From Ruminococcus sp. (GTDB lineage Bacteria; Bacillota; Clostridia; Oscillospirales; Ruminococcaceae): DNA of 64,000 nt. Shown piece after piece: positions 1 to 7,738 of the stretch. The notes beneath the pieces are model-generated. The model did no database searches. It worked only from the letters and a program-made list of their open reading frames with translations, and was not told the DNA's origin. The position numbers and the translations under genes are program-made. The stretch lies in NCBI GenBank assembly GCA_014799785.1, contig JAAVHI010000004.1:62001-126000 (forward strand). Direction: 5' to 3'. Numbering within the stretch: the first letter of the stretch is position 1; each line of letters begins with the position of its first letter.

Positions 1-36
1 GTCGTTGAAAAAGCCAAGAACTCCGCTAACGAATAA
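1..36 (+). CDS. atpD: F1Fo ATP synthase subunit beta, C-terminal end (partial)
   Basis: Only the last eleven codons and the TAA stop are inside the window, reading VVEKAKNSANE. The assignment rests on position: in bacterial atp operons the beta subunit gene lies directly before the epsilon gene, which starts 14 bases further on. The AGGAGG ribosome binding site of atpC follows the stop directly. Identity is inferred from this order, not from the short sequence. Confidence 0.7.
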   Translation, partial: VVEKAKNSANE

Positions 37-50
37 GGAGGTGCTTTTCT

Positions 51-461
51 ATGGCAGCTTCATTTTCGCTCAGCGTAGTTACGCCCGAAAAGATTTTCTT
101 TAAAGGTGAAACGGCACAGATAATCGTCCGCACGACCGAGGGCGATATCGGTATTCTTGCGAATCACACAAGTCTGGTAGCCGACCTGCCGTCGGGCCCC
201 CTCAAGGTAATGCAGGCGGACGGCAGCTGGAAGGTCGCCGCTATTTCGACGGGTCTGCTCAAGGTAGGCGGAAACAAGGTGTCTATTCTTGCAAACGCTG
301 TTGAGTGGGCGGACGAGATCGACCTCGACTGGGCAAAACGCTCCGAAGAGGACGCAAGACGCCGTCTCAAAGAACAGAACGACAAACACCAGCTCGACCT
401 TGCGGAGTTAAAGCTCCAGAGGGCGCTGAACCGTATCAGCGTTGGTTCGGAGAACAAATAG
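51..461 (+). CDS. atpC: F1Fo ATP synthase subunit epsilon
   Basis: The 136-residue protein is the epsilon subunit of the ATP synthase central stalk, which couples rotation of the membrane ring to the catalytic head and can inhibit ATP hydrolysis. The N-terminal beta-sandwich (about residues 1-85) carries the family pattern SVVTPEKIFF and the GDIGILANHTSLVADL segment. The C-terminal part (about 88-132) is a charged helical hairpin typical of the regulatory domain. Length is normal. The start ATG follows AAGGAGG at good spacing. It is the last gene of the atp operon, because a strong terminator follows at once. Confidence 0.97.
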   Translation: MAASFSLSVVTPEKIFFKGETAQIIVRTTEGDIGILANHTSLVADLPSGPLKVMQADGSWKVAAISTGLLKVGGNKVSILANAVEWADEIDLDWAKRSEEDARRRLKEQNDKHQLDLAELKLQRALNRISVGSENK

Positions 462-470
462 CATTAATAA

Positions 471-505
471 AACGGTATCCGTCTCAGTAAACGGATACCG
501 TTTTT
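471..505 (+). terminator. Rho-independent terminator of the atp operon
   Basis: A 12-bp inverted repeat (aacggtatccgt / acggataccgtt) with an 8-base loop is followed by a run of five T. It lies ten bases after the atpC stop, so it should end the atp transcript. Confidence 0.9.
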
Positions 506-528
506 GCATGGCTTTTTAGGCAAACAAA

Positions 529-563
529 AATGTCTGCTCTATTTTTGGAGAGCAGACATTTTT
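529..563 (-). terminator. Terminator after the LRR surface protein gene (bidirectional)
   Basis: The perfect 12-bp inverted repeat aatgtctgctct / agagcagacatt is flanked by A-rich sequence on one side and T-rich sequence on the other, so it can work in both directions. On the minus strand it ends the gene at 571-1839. On the plus strand it backs up the atp terminator. Confidence 0.88.
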
Positions 564-570
564 TATTTTC

Positions 571-1839
571 CTATTTTTTCTCCGCGGACTTTTTCTCGGT
601 GGACGCGCTCACCGTCTTTGACGCCTTACCCTTGACAAGCTCCGTGCCGTCGCCCTTGGTATAGGCTACGACCTTGAACCTGTACTTTGTATCGGCTTCC
701 AGACCGCTCACCCTGCACTTGGTATTTTTAACGTCCTTGTATTTGGTGAACTTGCCCGTTTCGGAATTGTACATATAGACCTTGTACAGCTCCGCGCCCT
801 CCACGGCGTCCCATGTCAGAGTTACCGAACTGCTTGTGGAGGTCGTCTTAAAGCCCGACGGTACAGACGGATCGTCCGTGCTTTCGTACTTGTAGGCAAT
901 GCCGTTTTCCTCGGCGTATCTCTCAGCGTCCGAGCCCTCCGTCACAGTGAGCGTAATGGCCTGCTGAGTGATTTTTTTGTCTCCGCTGAACAGAGTGGAA
1001 TCATAAAACGCGCCGCCGTTTTTTTGGTATGTGTCGGAATCCGCGGTATAAAGATTTATCACATACAACGATTTAGTTCCGTCGGCCTTTACCGACTTTT
1101 CATTCTGTCCGTTTCCGTCAGCCGAAGAGTAATACCCTTTCTTTCCGCAGCCGTACATGTAGCCAAAAACTTCCGTTCCCACAATTTTAGTATTTTCGGG
1201 AATCCTCAGGCTTGTAAGCTTGGGACAGTTGTTGAAATTGTAACCGTATATCGCTCCCGTTTTTTCGGGAAGCTGCACCTCGGTAAGCTCAAAATTATTT
1301 TCAAAGCAGGCTCCGCTGAGACCGCCCAGCTTCGCGCCGGTTTTGGCAAAGCTGACCTTTTGCAGCTTCTGACAGCTTGCAAAAGCGTACGCGCCGATAC
1401 CGTCCGTAACGCTGCCCTTAAAGGTAACGCTTTCAAGACTCAGACAGCCCTGAAAAGCCGATTTTCCCACGCTTGCGATATTGCCGCTTACCGTCACGGT
1501 CTTAAGGTTATAGCAGTCGTAAAAAGCCATATCGCCGATATAAAAGCTTTTGGGAACTCCCGACGGAACGGAAATACTTGTTATCGTCCCGTTTGCACTG
1601 AAAGCGAACTGCCCGATACCGTCCGCGTCCGCGGGTATCTTGACCGCTCCGCCCTCGCCCGTGTAGCCGGTGATTATTCTTTTTCCGTCTATATTATCGA
1701 TAACAAAGCCGTCAGCCGTGGTCTCGGCGGATACCGCAAGCGTAACGCCAATGCTCTCCGAAATTTCGGGAACCGCCGTAAGCACGCCTGCCGCCAGCAA
1801 AGCCGCAGCCAGATATTTTACGATAGCTTTAGATTTCAT
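571..1839 (-). CDS. Secreted leucine-rich-repeat (BspA type) protein with C-terminal fibronectin III domain
   Basis: The 422-residue protein begins with a signal peptide: basic start, hydrophobic stretch to about residue 24, likely cleavage after AVSA near 38. Residues about 75-230 contain BspA-like (LRR_5) repeats seen as recurrent IGDMAFYDC, VGKSAFQGC and IGAYAFASC units. After a linker, residues about 330-412 form a fibronectin III domain (SSVTLTWDAVEGAELYKVY). The tail is lysine-rich and has no LPXTG motif or obvious dockerin. The family acts outside the cell in binding to hosts, cells or polymers; the ligand is unknown. The start follows AAAAGGAG. Confidence 0.85.
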   Translation of the reverse strand: MKSKAIVKYLAAALLAAGVLTAVPEISESIGVTLAVSAETTADGFVIDNIDGKRIITGYTGEGGAVKIPADADGIGQFAFSANGTITSISVPSGVPKSFYIGDMAFYDCYNLKTVTVSGNIASVGKSAFQGCLSLESVTFKGSVTDGIGAYAFASCQKLQKVSFAKTGAKLGGLSGACFENNFELTEVQLPEKTGAIYGYNFNNCPKLTSLRIPENTKIVGTEVFGYMYGCGKKGYYSSADGNGQNEKSVKADGTKSLYVINLYTADSDTYQKNGGAFYDSTLFSGDKKITQQAITLTVTEGSDAERYAEENGIAYKYESTDDPSVPSGFKTTSTSSSVTLTWDAVEGAELYKVYMYNSETGKFTKYKDVKNTKCRVSGLEADTKYRFKVVAYTKGDGTELVKGKASKTVSASTEKKSAEKK

Positions 1840-1925
1840 TGAAATTCTCCTTTTCGGACATTAAAACATAGCCCGTTTCCGCAGGGGTGTTTATTTTACT
1901 TTTACCTGCCGCAATACCGCATAAA

Positions 1926-1941
1926 ATCTTACGGATAAGAT
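1926..1941 (-). terminator. Possible weak terminator after the 1963-2961 gene
   Basis: A 6-bp stem (atctta / taagat) with a 4-base loop is followed on the minus strand by TTTTAT. It lies 22 bases after the stop codon of the upstream gene. The stem is short, so this is a weak call. Confidence 0.35.
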
Positions 1942-1962
1942 CATGCTTTATAGCTTTCCTCC

Positions 1963-2961
1963 TTACAGCTTTAACCATTGGAAATCATATCTCGCAGCAA
2001 ACGAACTTGATGCTACAGATGATGCAGACGATACAGATGATACAGACGATACCGAGATACCTCTTGAACTTGTGCTACACGCCGCCCTGATCTGATTCAG
2101 CGTTGTACTGTACTCGGGCAGGATACCGTTGCCTCTATACACAGCGTTGTCGTAAAATTTTTGCAGTTCGCTGAAATACTTTGCGCTTACCTTAGTGTCA
2201 AGATATTTTTCACGGGTGGCAATATTATCACAGTTTGCGCGTGATTCGGCCGTGCTGAAATCATAAAAAAGGTCGTCCAGACGGTTGTGCAAACCGCCGT
2301 CAAGTCCCACTTTCCAAATGTCATAGGTCATCTGGTAAAGCTCACGGAAAGTCATTCCGTCGGAAAGATCATATTCGTCAATAATAGCTTGGCGAACTTC
2401 GTAATCACTCATATCTCCGTACAATGCCTCACGGCGCGCAGCCTTTACCTGTTCTTCGCCGCCCAAAGCCGCAGCCACTTCATTATTAAAGCGGCGTATT
2501 ATTTTATTATAGTCGTCATACTCCGAGGGAGCCATCGGGTAGCTTATTGCTTTGCCGTAGTAAAAATTCTTACCGTAGCAATGCTGATATTTTTCATAAA
2601 TTGCCTTGTAAATTTCAGCGGCGGACATTTCCGTAAAATCCTCTGCTGCGGTCAGCTTAGCAAATTCCCACGAATTGGTGTAATCAAAGCAGCTCCTCTG
2701 ATACCTGAGACCATTCTCTACATTTGTGTCGAATTCGGGCGTGTACAAGCCGTCAAGCAGCTCTTCGAGCGGAATTCTGTCCAGCTTGCTTACATCTATT
2801 ACTTCGCCGTCTTTTCCAATGTATTGAGCGTTCAGAACATCTTGAAAACTATTTTCTTCCATAAGCTCGGCAATAGTGACAACCTTTTTGCCTGTAAGGT
2901 CTAACCTTGTGTGAACAGGATAAATATAAGAATTTGCGCCGGAAGTAGATTGAATATCCAT
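1963..2961 (-). CDS. Protein of unknown function with serine-rich C-terminal tail
   Basis: This 332-residue soluble protein matches no family I recognise. It has no signal peptide or membrane segment. It is acidic and rich in Tyr, Asp and Glu, with a predicted mostly helical middle part (about residues 90-250). Near the C-terminus (about 299-318) is a low-complexity SSVSSVSSASSVASSS run encoded by a short tandem DNA repeat. The ATG is preceded by AGAAAGGAAATA, and a perfect 16-bp palindrome sits just upstream of that. Flanking genes encode an LRR surface protein downstream and an acyl-CoA synthetase upstream; neither points to a role. Confidence 0.75.
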   Translation of the reverse strand: MDIQSTSGANSYIYPVHTRLDLTGKKVVTIAELMEENSFQDVLNAQYIGKDGEVIDVSKLDRIPLEELLDGLYTPEFDTNVENGLRYQRSCFDYTNSWEFAKLTAAEDFTEMSAAEIYKAIYEKYQHCYGKNFYYGKAISYPMAPSEYDDYNKIIRRFNNEVAAALGGEEQVKAARREALYGDMSDYEVRQAIIDEYDLSDGMTFRELYQMTYDIWKVGLDGGLHNRLDDLFYDFSTAESRANCDNIATREKYLDTKVSAKYFSELQKFYDNAVYRGNGILPEYSTTLNQIRAACSTSSRGISVSSVSSVSSASSVASSSFAARYDFQWLKL

Positions 2962-2977
2962 ACATTATTTCCTTTCT

Positions 2978-2993
2978 GCCATTTCGAAATGGC
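2978..2993. promoter_or_regulatory. Perfect 16-bp palindrome, possible operator
   Basis: GCCATTTCGAAATGGC is a perfect palindrome directly before the ribosome binding site of the 1963-2961 gene. It could be a repressor site or an RNA hairpin in the leader that modulates translation. No T-run follows, so a terminator is unlikely. Confidence 0.4.
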
Positions 2994-3046
2994 GTTGAAT
3001 TTTTACGTCAGCCAAACCGCTCGCTGCATACAGCGGCATGGACAAC

Positions 3047-4681
3047 TCAGCCTTTGTTCTGCTTTGCAACAACGCTTTCGCCGCAGTATATCTCACGAAG
3101 CTTGGGCTTTTCGATCTTGCCGGTGGGATTTCTGGGAATGTCCGCAAAAATTATCTTGTGCGGACGCTTGTATCTGGGCAGACCGTTGCAGAACGCCGCG
3201 ATCTCCTCTTCGGTGCATTTGTGGTCGGGCTTTATCTCGATAATTGCGGCGGCGATCTCTCCCAGACGCTTGTCGGGAAGTCCTATTACAGCAGCGTCCT
3301 TTATCGCGCTGTGACCTCTGAGGAAGTCCTCGATCTGCACGGGATAAAGGTTCTCGCCGCCCGAAATGATAACATCCTTTTTGCGGTCAACAAGGAAGAT
3401 GAAGCCGTCCTCGTCCTCCTGCGCCATATCGCCCGTAAAAAGCCAGCCGTCCTTGAGGACTTCCGCGGTCGCCTCGGGATCGTTGTAGTAGCAGGTCATT
3501 ACTCCGGGACCCTTTACCGCAAGCTCGCCGACCTTGCCCCGCTCAACGGAAACGCCGTTCTCGTCCACGATCTTGGTCTCCCAGCCGAAGCCCGCCTTGC
3601 CTATCGCGCCAACCTTGTGGATATTCTCCACGCCAAGGTGTACGCAGCCGGGGCCGATAGATTCGCTCAAACCGTAATTCGTGTCGTACAGATGATCGGG
3701 GAAATATTTTTTCCAACGTGTGATAAGACTGGGAGGAACAGGCTGTGCGCCGATATGCATAAGCCTCCACTGTTTTGTTTTATAGTCGGAAAGCTTTATA
3801 TCGCCGCTTTCAATGGCGTCCAGAATATCCTGCGCCCAAGGCACTAAAAGCCATACTATGGTACATTCCTCGGAGGATACCGCTTCAAGGATAGTCTTTG
3901 GCTTTACGCCTCTCAGGAGGACGGATTTTCCTCCCGCAAGGAAAGAACCGAACCAGTGCATTTTCGCGCCCGTGTGGTACAGCGGGGGAATACACAGGAA
4001 GATATCGTCCTTGGTCTGACCGTGGTGGTTCTGTTCAACGCGGGCGGAGTGCATAAGGCTCATGTGCTTGTGAAGTATAGCTTTGGGGAAGCCTGTTGTT
4101 CCCGAGGAAAAATATATCGCGGCATAGTCGTCGTCGGTAAGCTTTATATCGGGGGAAACGCTGGGACAGTTTGCGGTAAGGCGGTCGTAGTCCTCCGCAA
4201 AGGTGGGGCAGTTTCCGCCAACAAAGAAAAGAAGCCTGTGCTTGCTTATATCGTCGGCGATCTCCTCAACTCTTCCGATAAATTCGGGACCGAAAACAAG
4301 CACGTCGCTTTCGGACAGGTCGAGACAGTACTTGATCTCGTCGGAGGTATAGCGGAAATTCAGCGGCACTGCAAGCGCGCCCGTTTTAAGTATGCCGAAG
4401 TATATGGGAAGCCATTCAAGGCAGTTCATCAGCAGGATAGCCACCTTATCGCCCTTTTTGATACCGCGGCTAAGAAGCAGGTTTGCAAAACGGTTCGCCT
4501 TTTCATTGAAAACGTTCCATGTGATCTCGCGGCGGTAGTGGCAGAGCGTACCCGGCTCTATCAGCTCGTACTCTTTCCAAGTGACGCGGCGGGTCTCCTG
4601 AATATCGGGGTTGATCTCCACCAGAGCAGTGTCTCCGCCGAATTTTTCGCAGTTCTGTTCAAGAATTTCCGTAATTGGCAT
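3047..4681 (-). CDS. AMP-forming acyl-CoA synthetase (ANL superfamily)
   Basis: The 544-residue enzyme should activate a carboxylic acid with ATP and join it to coenzyme A. ANL signatures are present: the P-loop YFSSGTTGFPKAILHKH (near residue 190), the adenine-binding YGLSES region, GELAVKGPGVM, the TGD motif in LFTGDMAQEDEDGFIF, and the C-terminal domain hinge DRKKDVIISGGENLYP. Near the end, NPTGKIEKPKLR carries the catalytic lysine. The start at 4681 (MPITEILEQN) is preferred over upstream codons because AAGGACGG precedes it and a SigA promoter lies about 46 bases further upstream. The substrate cannot be read from sequence; fatty or aromatic acids are both possible. Confidence 0.9.
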   Translation of the reverse strand: MPITEILEQNCEKFGGDTALVEINPDIQETRRVTWKEYELIEPGTLCHYRREITWNVFNEKANRFANLLLSRGIKKGDKVAILLMNCLEWLPIYFGILKTGALAVPLNFRYTSDEIKYCLDLSESDVLVFGPEFIGRVEEIADDISKHRLLFFVGGNCPTFAEDYDRLTANCPSVSPDIKLTDDDYAAIYFSSGTTGFPKAILHKHMSLMHSARVEQNHHGQTKDDIFLCIPPLYHTGAKMHWFGSFLAGGKSVLLRGVKPKTILEAVSSEECTIVWLLVPWAQDILDAIESGDIKLSDYKTKQWRLMHIGAQPVPPSLITRWKKYFPDHLYDTNYGLSESIGPGCVHLGVENIHKVGAIGKAGFGWETKIVDENGVSVERGKVGELAVKGPGVMTCYYNDPEATAEVLKDGWLFTGDMAQEDEDGFIFLVDRKKDVIISGGENLYPVQIEDFLRGHSAIKDAAVIGLPDKRLGEIAAAIIEIKPDHKCTEEEIAAFCNGLPRYKRPHKIIFADIPRNPTGKIEKPKLREIYCGESVVAKQNKG

Positions 4682-4726
4682 AAAAATTACCGTCCTTAAA
4701 TTACAAAATTTTAAATATATATAATT

Positions 4727-4755
4727 ATTATAACACTTTAAAGGGTAAAAATCAA
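4727..4755 (-). promoter_or_regulatory. SigA promoter of the acyl-CoA synthetase gene
   Basis: On the minus strand, TTGATT and TATAAT are separated by 17 bp. The predicted transcript begins about 35-40 bases before the start codon at 4681. The 318-base gap 4682-4999 otherwise holds only this promoter, the divergent azlC promoter and their leaders. Confidence 0.75.
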
Positions 4756-4875
4756 TAGTCTGAAAGGACAACCTTGCTGTCTGTGTTTGTGCATTTTGAC
4801 GGAATGAACCGTGCCGCCGCAAATAAGCAGACCTCCCGATACGGAAAATATTTTGCGGAATATTCTGCAAAAATA

Positions 4876-4904
4876 ATGACAAGCTCCCCGAAATGTGCTA
4901 TAAT
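4876..4904 (+). promoter_or_regulatory. Promoter of azlCD
   Basis: ATGACA and TATAAT are spaced by 17 bp, and TG one base before the -10 makes it an extended -10 element. It gives a leader of about 90 bases before azlC, in which I see no clear riboswitch or attenuator. Confidence 0.65.
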
Positions 4905-4999
4905 TATTTGTATATGCGTAAATATTTTGCTTGCCCTTTCGGAAACAGCCTGCGCGTATTGAATTTATTATTTATTTGCGTTTGAAAAGAGGTCTGATC

Positions 5000-5722
5000 A
5001 TGGAATCGGAAAAGCTTGGCTTTAAGGAGGGACTTGCCGACGGCGTGCCTATCGGACTGGGATATCTGTCGGTATCCTTCAGCTTCGGCATAGCCGCCGT
5101 TACACAGAGAGTTTCGGCTCTTGCGGCAACTGTCGTCTCAATGACAAATCTTACCTCGGCGGGACAGGTCGCCGGTCTGAGCATAATCACCGCCGCGGGA
5201 ACTCTGCTTGAAATGGCTCTGGCTCAGCTTATTATAAATATGCGTTATGCGCTGATGAGTCTGTCCCTGTCACAGAAGCTGGATACGGGATTTACCACTC
5301 CCCACAGGTTTCTTGCGGCGTTCGGCATCACCGACGAGATCTTCGCCGTCGCTTCGGGAAAGCCAAAGGAAATAACCCCGCGCTATATGTACGGCTTGAT
5401 ACTGCTGCCGTTTTTGTGCTGGTCTTTAGGTACGCTTTTAGGCGGCATAGCGGGAAGCGTCCTGCCCGAAATTCTCCGCTCCGCTCTGGGCATAGCTATC
5501 TACGGAATGTTCATCGCCATTTTCATTCCTCCCGCAAGAAAGTCCGTCGGGGTTCTGGTCACGGTAATAATTTCGGCGACGATGAGCTGCGGACTAAGGT
5601 ACATACCGTTGTTTTCTCACGTTTCGTCGGGATTTGCAATAATAATCTGTACCCTTGCGGCTTCGGCGGCGGGAGCAATATGGTTTCCCACAAAGGAACA
5701 GGGGGAGGCTGAGGCGGAATGA
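5000..5722 (+). CDS. azlC: Branched-chain amino acid exporter, large subunit AzlC
   Basis: The 240-residue membrane protein belongs to the AzlC family, which with AzlD exports branched-chain amino acids and their analogues. Family signs are the N-terminal FKEGLADGVPIGLGYLSVSFSFG segment, several hydrophobic helices, and the TDEIFAVASG region near residue 115. The start MESEKLG is chosen because GAAAAGAGG precedes it; upstream in-frame codons lack a ribosome binding site. The stop overlaps the azlD start by four bases, so the pair is translationally coupled. Confidence 0.92.
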   Translation: MESEKLGFKEGLADGVPIGLGYLSVSFSFGIAAVTQRVSALAATVVSMTNLTSAGQVAGLSIITAAGTLLEMALAQLIINMRYALMSLSLSQKLDTGFTTPHRFLAAFGITDEIFAVASGKPKEITPRYMYGLILLPFLCWSLGTLLGGIAGSVLPEILRSALGIAIYGMFIAIFIPPARKSVGVLVTVIISATMSCGLRYIPLFSHVSSGFAIIICTLAASAAGAIWFPTKEQGEAEAE

Positions 5723-6033
5723 CAACAAGTATTGTTGCCTATATCGGCGTAATGGCGGGAGTGACCTATCTTGTGCGAATGCTTCCGTTTGTGATATTCA
5801 GGAAAAAAATAAAGTCCCGTTTTGTCAAGGATTTTCTGTACTACGTTCCATACGCGGTGCTTGGGGCAATGACAATTCCCGCGGCTTTTTATTCCACGGG
5901 AAACGTTGCTTCGGCTTCGATTGGCATAGCGGCGGCAGTCCTGCTTGCACTGAAAAACAAGGGACTGCTTGCGGTTGCGGCGGCTGCGTGTATTGCCGCG
6001 CTGGCTGCGGAGCTTTTGATAAGGTGTTTTTAA
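5719..6033 (+). CDS. azlD: Branched-chain amino acid exporter, small subunit AzlD
   Basis: The 104-residue protein has three to four hydrophobic helices and the family pattern VTYLVRMLPFVIF near the N-terminus, followed by PYAVLGAMTIPAAF. This matches AzlD, the small partner of AzlC in branched-chain amino acid export. The ATG overlaps the azlC stop (ATGA). Length is typical. Confidence 0.92.
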   Translation: MTTSIVAYIGVMAGVTYLVRMLPFVIFRKKIKSRFVKDFLYYVPYAVLGAMTIPAAFYSTGNVASASIGIAAAVLLALKNKGLLAVAAAACIAALAAELLIRCF

Positions 6034-6049
6034 TTTTATGCAAAATTTG

Positions 6050-6078
6050 TTGAAATCTGCGGAAAAATGTTGTATAAT
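6050..6078 (+). promoter_or_regulatory. SigA promoter of the TolQ/ExbBD-like operon
   Basis: TTGAAA and TATAAT lie 17 bp apart, about 20 bases before the start codon of the first gene. The near-consensus match shows this operon is transcribed separately from azlCD. Confidence 0.85.
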
Positions 6079-6099
6079 ATTTGCAGGAATGAGGTAAAT

Positions 6100-6588
6100 A
6101 TGAATTTGCTTGAAATTTTGGGCGGGAATTTCTTAAAATACGACTGGATAATTTATATCTGGGCTGCTTTAACAGCTGTTGTTTTTTTTATGACGATAAA
6201 ATGCAGCAGCAGCTTCGGCGGTTATCTGGACCGGGATTTTGAAAGCAGCGTATGCAAAAGAAACGAGCTGAAAAAAAGACATGAGCGTCAGGAAATTTTA
6301 TACGCCCTGTATGTGAATTTCACGTCGGCTTTTCCTCTGCTGGGAATGATCGGCACGATATACTCCCTTTTGAAGCTTGACTTGTCGGGCGGTACGGAAA
6401 TGATCTCGGGCAGCTTTTTGCTGGCTCTTACGTCAACGCTTCTGGGCGCGTTTTTCGGACTTCTGTTTAAAATCGCGGACAGCTTTTTAAGTCCCAAAAT
6501 TGATGAAAACAACGAGCTTTACCTTATCAGAATAAAGGACAGCGGCCACGCGTCGGCAGAAACGGGGGATAATAATGAAAAGGCGTAA
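6100..6588 (+). CDS. MotA/TolQ/ExbB-type proton channel subunit
   Basis: The 162-residue protein has a first membrane helix near residues 15-33, a basic cytoplasmic loop (about 50-72), and two further helices. FPLLGMIGTIYSLL (about 82-95) and ALTSTLLGAFFGLLF (about 114-128) match the two pore-lining segments of ExbB/TolQ. In that family the subunit forms a proton channel with an ExbD/TolR partner, here probably the next gene, which it overlaps by 14 bases. The start MNLLEIL is favoured by the promoter and a GAGG site. It is shorter than classical ExbB. What it powers is unknown, because there is no TonB, Pal or outer membrane gene nearby. Confidence 0.8.
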   Translation: MNLLEILGGNFLKYDWIIYIWAALTAVVFFMTIKCSSSFGGYLDRDFESSVCKRNELKKRHERQEILYALYVNFTSAFPLLGMIGTIYSLLKLDLSGGTEMISGSFLLALTSTLLGAFFGLLFKIADSFLSPKIDENNELYLIRIKDSGHASAETGDNNEKA

Positions 6589-7162
6589 AATATCCCTTGA
6601 TTTTACCGCTCTGCTTGATATCACAATGATAATACTTTTTTTCTTTCTTATAAATTTTAAATTTTCCTCGGACGAAGTTAAGGCTAAAGCCGCCGCTCAG
6701 ATCGAGGAAGCTGCCGCGCAGTCGGAACAGCTTGAAGCGGACAGACGGCAGTTTGAGGAGGAAAAAGCGGAGTGGCAAAGGGAAGCCGAACGCGAAATGG
6801 AGAAGCTCCGCGAAGCCGACAAAAATGCAGCGGACAATGCGGAAGCCCTTATGAATTTTCAAAAGGGAATGATCTTTAAAATAGACCTGTCAATGAAAAA
6901 CAGGGATGACTGGGATATAACCGTTATGAACGGCAGCGCCGTGGTCGGAGAGGTCTCCTCGGAAAACTGTACGGATCTGAAAAATGAAATAATAACCATT
7001 CTTGATAATAACGGCTTTAAAAAAGACGATGTAATAATTGCCGTTTTTATGTATGATCTTCACGACAACGGCTCGGGACATATCCCCGAAGATTTTTTGC
7101 CACAGATAAAGGACGTAAACGGCGTGTATGAAAAATTTTACTGCGCCGAAATAAGAAAATAA
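6575..7162 (+). CDS. ExbD/TolR-like subunit with coiled-coil stalk
   Basis: The 195-residue protein has one membrane helix (about residues 10-29) in which FTALLDITMIILFFF places an Asp at residue 15, matching the conserved proton-carrying Asp of ExbD/TolR/MotB. It is followed by a charged Glu/Ala-rich coiled coil (about 35-95), which classical ExbD lacks, then a mixed alpha/beta C-terminal domain of about 90 residues. The orientation, short cytoplasmic N-terminus and external C-terminus, is as in TolR. It overlaps the channel gene and is followed 18 bases later by a third membrane protein. Confidence 0.75.
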   Translation: MKRRKISLDFTALLDITMIILFFFLINFKFSSDEVKAKAAAQIEEAAAQSEQLEADRRQFEEEKAEWQREAEREMEKLREADKNAADNAEALMNFQKGMIFKIDLSMKNRDDWDITVMNGSAVVGEVSSENCTDLKNEIITILDNNGFKKDDVIIAVFMYDLHDNGSGHIPEDFLPQIKDVNGVYEKFYCAEIRK

Positions 7163-7180
7163 AATTACGGAGGTTTTAAA

Positions 7181-7597
7181 ATGGCAAAGGCTGAAAAGAA
7201 AAAGGGCGGGTTCGGAAAGCTTTTATTGGTTTTGATCTTATTGATACTTATCGCACTGGCAATACTTTACTTCTTCAGAGACGGTCTTGGCTTCGGCAAG
7301 GGCAGCGGAGACGGAGAAGCGGTTCAGGTAAACGCGTCCGTTTCGGAAACTTCCGAAACCACGGAGGCGACTACCGTTCAGGAGGCTGCTTTCGTTGAAG
7401 TAACTGTTGACGGCGACGGTTATCTTTACAGCAATCAGTCCTATGATCTCGACGGACTTATCGATGAGATCGGCAAGATCGAGGGTGACGTTGAGGTGCA
7501 TATCTATCTGAGCGACACCGCAACTCTTGCCGCCCGCGAAAATCTTGAAGCAAGGCTTGACGAGAAAAATATTTTACATAATATTATTGAGGAATAA
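7181..7597 (+). CDS. Small membrane-anchored protein with ExbD-like outer domain
   Basis: The 138-residue protein has a lysine-rich start, one membrane helix (about residues 11-30), a Thr/Glu-rich linker (about 48-67) and a C-terminal domain of about 70 residues. That domain, with VEVTVDGDGYLY followed by a helix and VEVHIYLSD, resembles the periplasmic domain of ExbD/TolR. The helix has no Asp, so it cannot replace the proton-carrying residue of the preceding gene. It is the third gene of the set, with AACGGAGG-type spacing (ACGGAGG) before its ATG, and a terminator follows. The domain resemblance is a judgement by eye. Confidence 0.65.
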   Translation: MAKAEKKKGGFGKLLLVLILLILIALAILYFFRDGLGFGKGSGDGEAVQVNASVSETSETTEATTVQEAAFVEVTVDGDGYLYSNQSYDLDGLIDEIGKIEGDVEVHIYLSDTATLAARENLEARLDEKNILHNIIEE

Positions 7598-7598
7598 A

Positions 7599-7646
7599 AA
7601 CAGCCTGCGACACGTCCCGTATGGAAGTGACCGCAGGCTGTTTTTT
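7599..7646 (+). terminator. Terminator of the TolQ/ExbBD-like operon
   Basis: An inverted repeat (aacagcctgcg / cgcaggctgtt) with a roughly 20-base loop is followed by a run of T. It lies directly after the stop of the third gene. Confidence 0.85.
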
Positions 7647-7675
7647 ACTGCACAATATCCGACTTAAAAAATCCC

Positions 7676-7704
7676 TTGATTTCGCGCAGCAAGTGTTGTA
7701 TAAT
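7676..7704 (+). promoter_or_regulatory. SigA promoter of the AraC-family regulator gene
   Basis: TTGATT and TATAAT are separated by 17 bp and lie about 35 bases before the start codon at 7739. Confidence 0.75.
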
Positions 7705-7738
7705 TTTTTTGTAGACCCCATAAAAGCAGGTGAGAAAA

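Noticed and set aside
1024..1842. A 272-codon open frame on the plus strand opposite the LRR gene
   Set aside because: It lacks a ribosome binding site and its product is basic with no recognisable domain; the minus strand frame has a signal peptide, LRR and Fn3 repeats.
2004..2062. A CRISPR-like array
   Set aside because: The short units have no spacers and lie inside a coding frame, so this is a simple coding repeat.
4682..4882. An N-terminal extension of the acyl-CoA synthetase to 4882
   Set aside because: The added residues do not look like the family, and the promoter at 4727-4755 lies inside the extension.
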